Assembly: GCA_934635385.1 (NCBI GenBank)
Contig: CAKTZI010000054.1
Coordinates: forward strand, 1-19,743
Source: an uncultured Kiritimatiellota bacterium
GTDB taxonomy: Bacteria > Verrucomicrobiota > Kiritimatiellia > RFP12 > UBA1067
Direction: 5' to 3'
Length of the DNA: 19,743 bases
Positions 15,742 through 19,743 of the stretch are shown here, one piece after another. Every line of letters begins with the position of its first letter. The first letter of the stretch is position 1. The translations under genes were made by a program, and so were the position numbers. The notes beneath the pieces were generated by a model. The model was not told where the DNA came from. It saw only the letters and a program-made list of their open reading frames with translations, and did not search any database.

Positions 15742-18195
15742 ATGAAATTCGGGCATTTCGACGACGCGAACCGCGAGTACGTCATCACCAATCCGCAGAC
15801 GCCGTGGCCGTGGATCAACTACCTCGGCAGCGAGGACTTCTTCTCGCTCGTCTCCAACACAGCGGGCGGCTACTCGTTCTACCGGGACGCGAAGTTCCGG
15901 CGCCTCACGCGCTACCGCTACAACAACGTGCCGATGGACGCGGGCGGACGCTACTTCTACGTCAGGGACGGGAAGACGGTCTGGAATCCGGGCTGGAAGC
16001 CCTGCAAGACGCCGCTGGACTTCTACGAGTGCCGCCACGGCCTCGGCTACACGCGCATCACGGGCGAGAAGGACGGCCTGCGGGCCGAGCTGCTGATGTT
16101 CGTGCCGCTCAAGACGTCCGCCGAAATCCAGAAGCTCACGTTCACCAACACGTCGCGGCGGGTGAAGCGCTTCACGGTCTTTTCGTTCGTCGAGTGGTGC
16201 CTCTGGAATGCCGCGACGGACATGGAGAACTTCCAGCGCAACCTCTCCACGGGCGAGGTCGAGGTCGCGGACGCCGGACGGACGATCTACCACAAGACCG
16301 AGTACCGGGAGCGGCGCAACCACTACGCTTTCTACGGCGTCAACGCGGCGGTGGACGGCTTCGACACCGACCGCGAGACGTTCCTCGGCCTCTACAACGG
16401 CTTTGAGGAGCCGCAGGTCGTGCGGACGGGCAAGAGCCGCAAGTCAGTCGCGCACGGATGGAGCCCCATCGCCTCGCACGCCTGCTCCGTCACGCTGAAG
16501 CCGGGCGAATCGAGGACGCTTGTCTTCACGCTTGGCTACGTCGAGCTTCCCGAAGAGGAGAAGTGGGAGCGCCCGGGCGTCGTCAACAAGAAGCCGGCGA
16601 AGGCCATCCTGAAGCGGTTCGACGGCGCGGAGAAGGTCGACCGGGCCTTTGCCGCGCTCAACGCCTACTGGGACGACCTGCTGGCGCGCTACACGGTGCG
16701 GACGGGGAACGCGAAGGTCGACCGCATGGTCAATATCTGGAACCAGTACCAGTGCATGGTCACGTTCAACATGTCCCGGTCGGCCTCGTTCTTCGAGAGC
16801 GGCATCGGGCGCGGCATGGGCTTCCGCGACTCGAACCAGGATCTCGTCGGCTTCGTCCACCAGATCCCCGACCGCGCCCGTGCGCGCATTCTCGACATCG
16901 CGGCGACGCAGTTCCCGGACGGCGGCTGCTACCACCAGTACCAGCCGCTCACGAAGCGCGGCAACAACGACATCGGCGGCGGCTTCAACGACGACCCGCT
17001 CTGGCTCATCTTCGGCACGGTCGCCTATCTCAAGGAGACGGGCGACTTCGCGGTTCTCGACGAGCGGGTGCCGTTCGACAACAAGCCGGGCAGCGAGGTC
17101 CCGCTCTTCGACCACCTGACGGTCAGCCTTGACCACGTTCTCCAGAACCTCGGGCCGCACGGGCTTCCGCTCATCGGCCGCGCGGACTGGAACGACTGCC
17201 TGAACCTCAACTGCTTTTCGCACGATCCGAACGAGTCGTTCCAGACGACGGAGAACAAGACGACAGGATCGAAGGCCGAGTCGCTGATGATCGCGGGCCT
17301 CTTCTGCGTCTGCGGCCGGGACTACGCCGAGCTGTGCGCGCGTCTCGGCAGACGCGGCGAGGCGGCGCGGGCGCGCGCGGCCGTCGCCCGGATGGAGGAG
17401 GCCGTCGAGCGTCATGGCTGGGACGGCGGCTGGTACCTCAGGGCCTACGACTTCTTCGGCGGAAAGGTCGGCTCAAAGGAGAACGCCGAGGGCAAGATCT
17501 TCATCGAGTCGCAGGGCTGGTGCGCAATGGCGCGCATTGGCGCGGCGAAGGGGCTTCCCGAAAAGGCCCTGGACGCGACGAAGAAGCGCCTTGAATGCGA
17601 ACACGGCATCGTCCTCAACCAGCCGGCGTTCACGCGCTACGTCGTCGCATACGGCGAGATCTCGTCCTACCCGCCGGGCTACAAGGAGAACGCCGGCATC
17701 TTCTGCCACAACAATCCGTGGATCATCATCGCCGAGACGCTGGCGGGACGCGGCGACGATGCGTTCGCGCACTGGGCGAAGATCGCGCCCAGCTATACGG
17801 AGGGGCGGTCGGAGCTTCACAAGGTCGAGCCTTACGTCTACTCGCAGATGATCGCGGGCCGCGACGCGGCGAGGCCGGGCGAGGCGAAGAACTCGTGGCT
17901 GACAGGCACGGCGGCATGGAACTGGTACGCGATCTCGCAGTTCATGCTCGGTGTCAAGCCGGACTACGACGGGCTCGTCATCGATCCCTGCATCCCGAAG
18001 ACGTGGAGGCGGTTCACGGTGACGCGGCGCTTCCGTGGCGGCGAATACGTCATCACTGTCCGCAACCCGGATGGCGTCGCGCGTGGCGTCGAGATCGTGA
18101 AGATGGACGGCGAGATCCTGCCGGACAACAGGCTGCCCGTCAAGCCCGGCCGCCATGTCGTCGACGTGCTGATGTCAAGCGCCCGTCGTCGCTGA
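15742..18195 (+). CDS. GH94 cellobiose phosphorylase (cellobiose + Pi to glucose 1-phosphate + glucose)
   Basis: 817 residues, the usual length of bacterial cellobiose phosphorylases, with no signal peptide, so cytosolic. The start at 15742 gives MKFGHFDDANREYVI, matching the family N-terminus; the open frame runs further upstream but through the previous gene. Family motifs: WINYLGSEDFFSLVSNTAGG near residue 25, GFRDSNQDLVGFVH (R362, D363, Q366, D367; substrate binding), GRADWNDCLNLNCFS with the catalytic acid D482, FCHNNPWIIIAET, and SWLTGTAAWNWYAISQF near the phosphate site. The ADWNDCLNLN form separates cellobiose from chitobiose phosphorylases, which read ADWNDTVNL. Substrate is thus cellobiose or a close beta-1,4 disaccharide. 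It is the last gene of the operon, 28 bp after the Gfo/Idh gene, with a weak ribosome site. Confidence 0.93.
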   Translation: MKFGHFDDANREYVITNPQTPWPWINYLGSEDFFSLVSNTAGGYSFYRDAKFRRLTRYRYNNVPMDAGGRYFYVRDGKTVWNPGWKPCKTPLDFYECRHGLGYTRITGEKDGLRAELLMFVPLKTSAEIQKLTFTNTSRRVKRFTVFSFVEWCLWNAATDMENFQRNLSTGEVEVADAGRTIYHKTEYRERRNHYAFYGVNAAVDGFDTDRETFLGLYNGFEEPQVVRTGKSRKSVAHGWSPIASHACSVTLKPGESRTLVFTLGYVELPEEEKWERPGVVNKKPAKAILKRFDGAEKVDRAFAALNAYWDDLLARYTVRTGNAKVDRMVNIWNQYQCMVTFNMSRSASFFESGIGRGMGFRDSNQDLVGFVHQIPDRARARILDIAATQFPDGGCYHQYQPLTKRGNNDIGGGFNDDPLWLIFGTVAYLKETGDFAVLDERVPFDNKPGSEVPLFDHLTVSLDHVLQNLGPHGLPLIGRADWNDCLNLNCFSHDPNESFQTTENKTTGSKAESLMIAGLFCVCGRDYAELCARLGRRGEAARARAAVARMEEAVERHGWDGGWYLRAYDFFGGKVGSKENAEGKIFIESQGWCAMARIGAAKGLPEKALDATKKRLECEHGIVLNQPAFTRYVVAYGEISSYPPGYKENAGIFCHNNPWIIIAETLAGRGDDAFAHWAKIAPSYTEGRSELHKVEPYVYSQMIAGRDAARPGEAKNSWLTGTAAWNWYAISQFMLGVKPDYDGLVIDPCIPKTWRRFTVTRRFRGGEYVITVRNPDGVARGVEIVKMDGEILPDNRLPVKPGRHVVDVLMSSARRR

Positions 18196-18347
18196 CGAAG
18201 CGTGTCACGGATGTCGGACGTCTGTCGTCCTCAGGCTTCATCGCCCTTGCCAACCTGAACTTCTTGGGCTTTGTCTTCGCCGGATCGAGAAACACCCGCT
18301 CTGGGTCTAGCCTCTGCGCCAGCCCCTCCTCCAGAGATGAGAACGTC
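18196..18347. other. Gap between the sugar operon and the insertion sequence
   Basis: No convincing gene. A small stem GGACG-TCTGT-CGTCC lies about 25-40 bp after the GH94 stop but has no T run, so a terminator is doubtful. On the minus strand a frame is open through the whole stretch and reads SLEEGLAQRLDPERVFLDPA and MKPEDDRRPTSVTRFVSDDG; its composition looks protein-like, but I recognise no family, and it runs into the end of GH94 on the opposite strand. It could be the decayed end of a gene cut by the insertion sequence. Confidence 0.35.
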
Positions 18348-18358
18348 ATGCGGAAATC
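18348..18358 (+). repeat. Candidate left inverted end of the insertion sequence
   Basis: ATGCGGAAATC, the exact reverse complement of 19657-19667. Roughly 100 bp before the transposase start. An 11-bp match between two short flanks is unlikely by chance, but the pairing does not extend. Confidence 0.45.
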
Positions 18359-18425
18359 TTTTTTGGTCACTAGCATCCCATTCGTAGTCTGAAGGATGCG
18401 GTTCAGAGTTGCTTTTCGGGATGGT

Positions 18426-18444
18426 TTCGGGTATCCTACCCGAA
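18426..18444 (+). other. Perfect hairpin directly before the transposase start
   Basis: TTCGGGTATCCTACCCGAA has 8-bp arms and a 3-nt loop and ends 1 nt before the GTG start. An outer imperfect pair, TTGCTTTTCGGG and CCCGAAAGCAA, flanks it. It would hide any ribosome site and keep transposase translation low, in particular from transcripts entering from outside. That role is known for IS10/IS50-type elements; here it is inferred. Confidence 0.6.
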
Positions 18445-18445
18445 T

Positions 18446-19624
18446 GTGAAAACGCCAAACCCGAAAGCAACGCGGACAGTATACCCCATCATCCGCCAGA
18501 TTGTCAACACGGTCCCACAGCAGTTCATCGCGGAGACCGCGAGGGCGCACAGGGTGCAGAGCCGCACCTTCTCGCCGAAGAGCCATGTCGCGGCGATGCT
18601 GTACTGCCAGGTCTCGAAGACCGAATCCCTCAACCCCGTCTGCGACGTCGCGCGGGCGAACGAGCCCCTCTGGCGGTCGATGGGCGTGACGCCGCCGGCG
18701 CGCAACACGCTCCCGAACGCCAACGCGCACAGGCCCTCCGGCATGGCGAGGGACCTCTACTGGCGGACGTTCGGACACCTCACGGGCATCGCGCCGGGGT
18801 TCGGCGCGGGGCGGCACAGGGGCTACTGCTTCCGCATCAGGGCCCCGATGTTCGCCGTCGACCCGTCCACGATCCGGCTCTCGATGGACAGCTTCGACTG
18901 GGCGCGGCACCGCCGCTCGAAGGCCGCCGCGAAGCTGCACCTGACGTATGGGCTCGGGAACCGGCTTCCGGCGTTCGCCGTCGTGGAGGACGCCGCGCAC
19001 CACGACTCCGCGAGGGCCGCTGAGCTGACCGCCCACCTGAAGCGGGGCGACATCGTCGTCGCCGACCGCGCCTACACGGACTTCGGCTTCATGGCCGGCC
19101 TCGACGGGCGCGGCGTGTGGTTCGTGACGCGCCAGAAGCGCAACATGAGGACGGCCGTCGCCGGGGAGCTGCGCGCCCCGGCCTCCGCGACGTCCGCGAA
19201 GAGGACGCAGGTGCTCAGGGACGAGGCCGTCGTGCCCGTCAGGAAGTCGAGCGCCGCGAAGTACGGGGGGACGCTGCGCCGCGTCACGGCCCCGGTCGAG
19301 GTGCAGGGGCGGATGAAGGAGATGTCGTTCCTGACGAACAGCCTCAGGTGGGCCGCCCGCACGGTGGCGGAGACCTGCCGCGACCGCTGGGGAATCGAGA
19401 CGTTCTTCAGGGAGCTCAAGCAGACCTGCCAGATCCACGACTTCATCGGCTACAGCGAGAACGCCGTGCAGTGGCAGGTGTGGACGGGGCTTCTCGCGCA
19501 CCTCGTCCTCAGGTACCTCGCCTGGCTGTCGCGGTGGGGGCTGAGCTTCTCCCGGCTCGCGGGGGTCGTCCGTGGCACGCTCTGGATCCGCCGAAGCCTC
19601 CTCGAGACGCTGCGCCTCCTATGA
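18446..19624 (+). CDS. IS4-family transposase
   Basis: 392 residues from a GTG start. The N-terminal part (SPKSHVAAMLYCQVSKTESL) resembles the DUF4372 domain of this group. The DDE residues are D139 (FAVDPSTIRLSM), D207 (VVADRAYTDFGF) and E318 (RWGIETFFRELKQ). In the IS4 signature Y-x2-R-x3-E-x6-K, the R314, E318 and K325 are present but the Tyr is Cys311. The frame is intact and full-length for the family, so the element may be active. Base composition and codon use resemble the neighbours, so there is no sign of recent transfer from a distant host. It lies downstream of and co-oriented with the sugar operon. Confidence 0.93.
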   Translation: MKTPNPKATRTVYPIIRQIVNTVPQQFIAETARAHRVQSRTFSPKSHVAAMLYCQVSKTESLNPVCDVARANEPLWRSMGVTPPARNTLPNANAHRPSGMARDLYWRTFGHLTGIAPGFGAGRHRGYCFRIRAPMFAVDPSTIRLSMDSFDWARHRRSKAAAKLHLTYGLGNRLPAFAVVEDAAHHDSARAAELTAHLKRGDIVVADRAYTDFGFMAGLDGRGVWFVTRQKRNMRTAVAGELRAPASATSAKRTQVLRDEAVVPVRKSSAAKYGGTLRRVTAPVEVQGRMKEMSFLTNSLRWAARTVAETCRDRWGIETFFRELKQTCQIHDFIGYSENAVQWQVWTGLLAHLVLRYLAWLSRWGLSFSRLAGVVRGTLWIRRSLLETLRLL

Positions 19625-19644
19625 GAACAAAAGTCAATAGGCAG

Positions 19645-19660
19645 AATCGCCCTGGCGATT
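19645..19660 (+). other. Hairpin after the transposase
   Basis: AATCGCC (19645-19651) pairs with GGCGATT (19654-19660) around a 2-nt loop, 20 nt after the transposase stop. There is no T run, so it is a weak terminator at best; it overlaps the candidate right end of the element. Confidence 0.35.
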
Positions 19661-19667
19661 TCCGCAT
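19657..19667 (-). repeat. Candidate right inverted end of the insertion sequence
   Basis: GATTTCCGCAT, reverse complement of the left end at 18348-18358. The remaining bases to 19743 show no feature I can support. Confidence 0.45.
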
Positions 19668-19743
19668 TCCCCTTCCGGGCGCCTGATGCATGTCTCTCTC
19701 CTATCCGCAGTGTCGGGCTGCCGTTGCCGGCTTCGTCGCCCGC

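Larger units (their letters stand above)
18348..19667 (+). mobile_element. IS4-type insertion sequence, probable limits
   Basis: About 1.32 kb, holding one transposase gene. The limits are set by a perfect 11-bp inverted match, ATGCGGAAATC at 18348-18358 and GATTTCCGCAT at 19657-19667. No target duplication is visible directly outside these ends (ACGTC on the left, TCCCC on the right), so the true ends may lie a few bases away or the copy may be old. Confidence 0.5.

Noticed and set aside
18193..19738. GACGAAGC matching in inverted form near the two outer edges (18193-18200 and 19731-19738) as insertion-sequence ends
   Set aside because: Only 8 bp, rich in common bases of this genome, and the left copy overlaps the GH94 stop; the 11-bp pair is better placed.
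1..19743. CRISPR arrays, tRNA or rRNA genes, riboswitches
   Set aside because: No regularly spaced repeats, no cloverleaf with a CCA-type end and no conserved rRNA segments were seen.

Overview
The window is a GC-rich bacterial fragment with dense third-position G/C coding and tight gene spacing. It carries a secreted protein with autotransporter-type beta repeats, a very large secreted multi-domain glycosidase, a GPH sugar symporter, an alpha-L-rhamnosidase and a cellobiose-phosphorylase-type enzyme. That mix suits a glycan-degrading member of the PVC superphylum (Kiritimatiellota / Lentisphaerota / Verrucomicrobiota-like, often gut or sediment). The taxonomic guess is inference; no marker gene or rRNA is present.

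Layout, left to right. (1) 1-455: the 3' end of an unrecognised protein, then an in-frame scrap resembling the last part of an AraC-type DNA-binding domain, then an AT-rich control region with three copies of a 12-bp element around an extended -10 box. (2) 456-1799: an AAA+ ATPase of the DUF4143 type, followed by a likely terminator. (3) 1848-7498: a promoter containing a run of 12 G, then two co-oriented genes 13 bp apart: a secreted beta-repeat protein and a 1270-residue GH42-like glycosidase that seems to carry a GH2-type jelly roll inside its barrel. (4) 7519-8241: a VapBC-like toxin-antitoxin pair with a palindrome over its promoter. (5) 8272-18195: a promoter sharing a motif with the one in (3), then six genes in one apparent operon. 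They encode a secreted zinc-phospholipase-C/S1-P1-like protein fused to a GATase-like domain, a GPH symporter, a GH78 rhamnosidase, a zinc-less MDR dehydrogenase, a Gfo/Idh/MocA dehydrogenase and a GH94 cellobiose phosphorylase. The first four are joined by ATGA stop/start overlaps and the fifth follows after 4 bp. (6) 18196-19743: a short non-coding or decayed stretch and an IS4-type insertion sequence with candidate 11-bp inverted ends.

Working model (inference): the secreted enzymes trim a rhamnose-containing beta-glycan outside the cytoplasm, the symporter imports the released disaccharide, GH94 phosphorolyses it to glucose 1-phosphate plus a free sugar, and the two NAD(P)-type oxidoreductases process an oxidised or modified sugar. 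The beta-repeat protein and the large glycosidase may be switched on and off by slippage in the G12 promoter tract. The most interesting items are the G12 tract, the promoter module shared by two glycan loci, the barrel-insertion glycosidase, the PLC-like/GATase-like fusion that opens the sugar operon, and the three-copy operator/leader hairpin of the ATPase.
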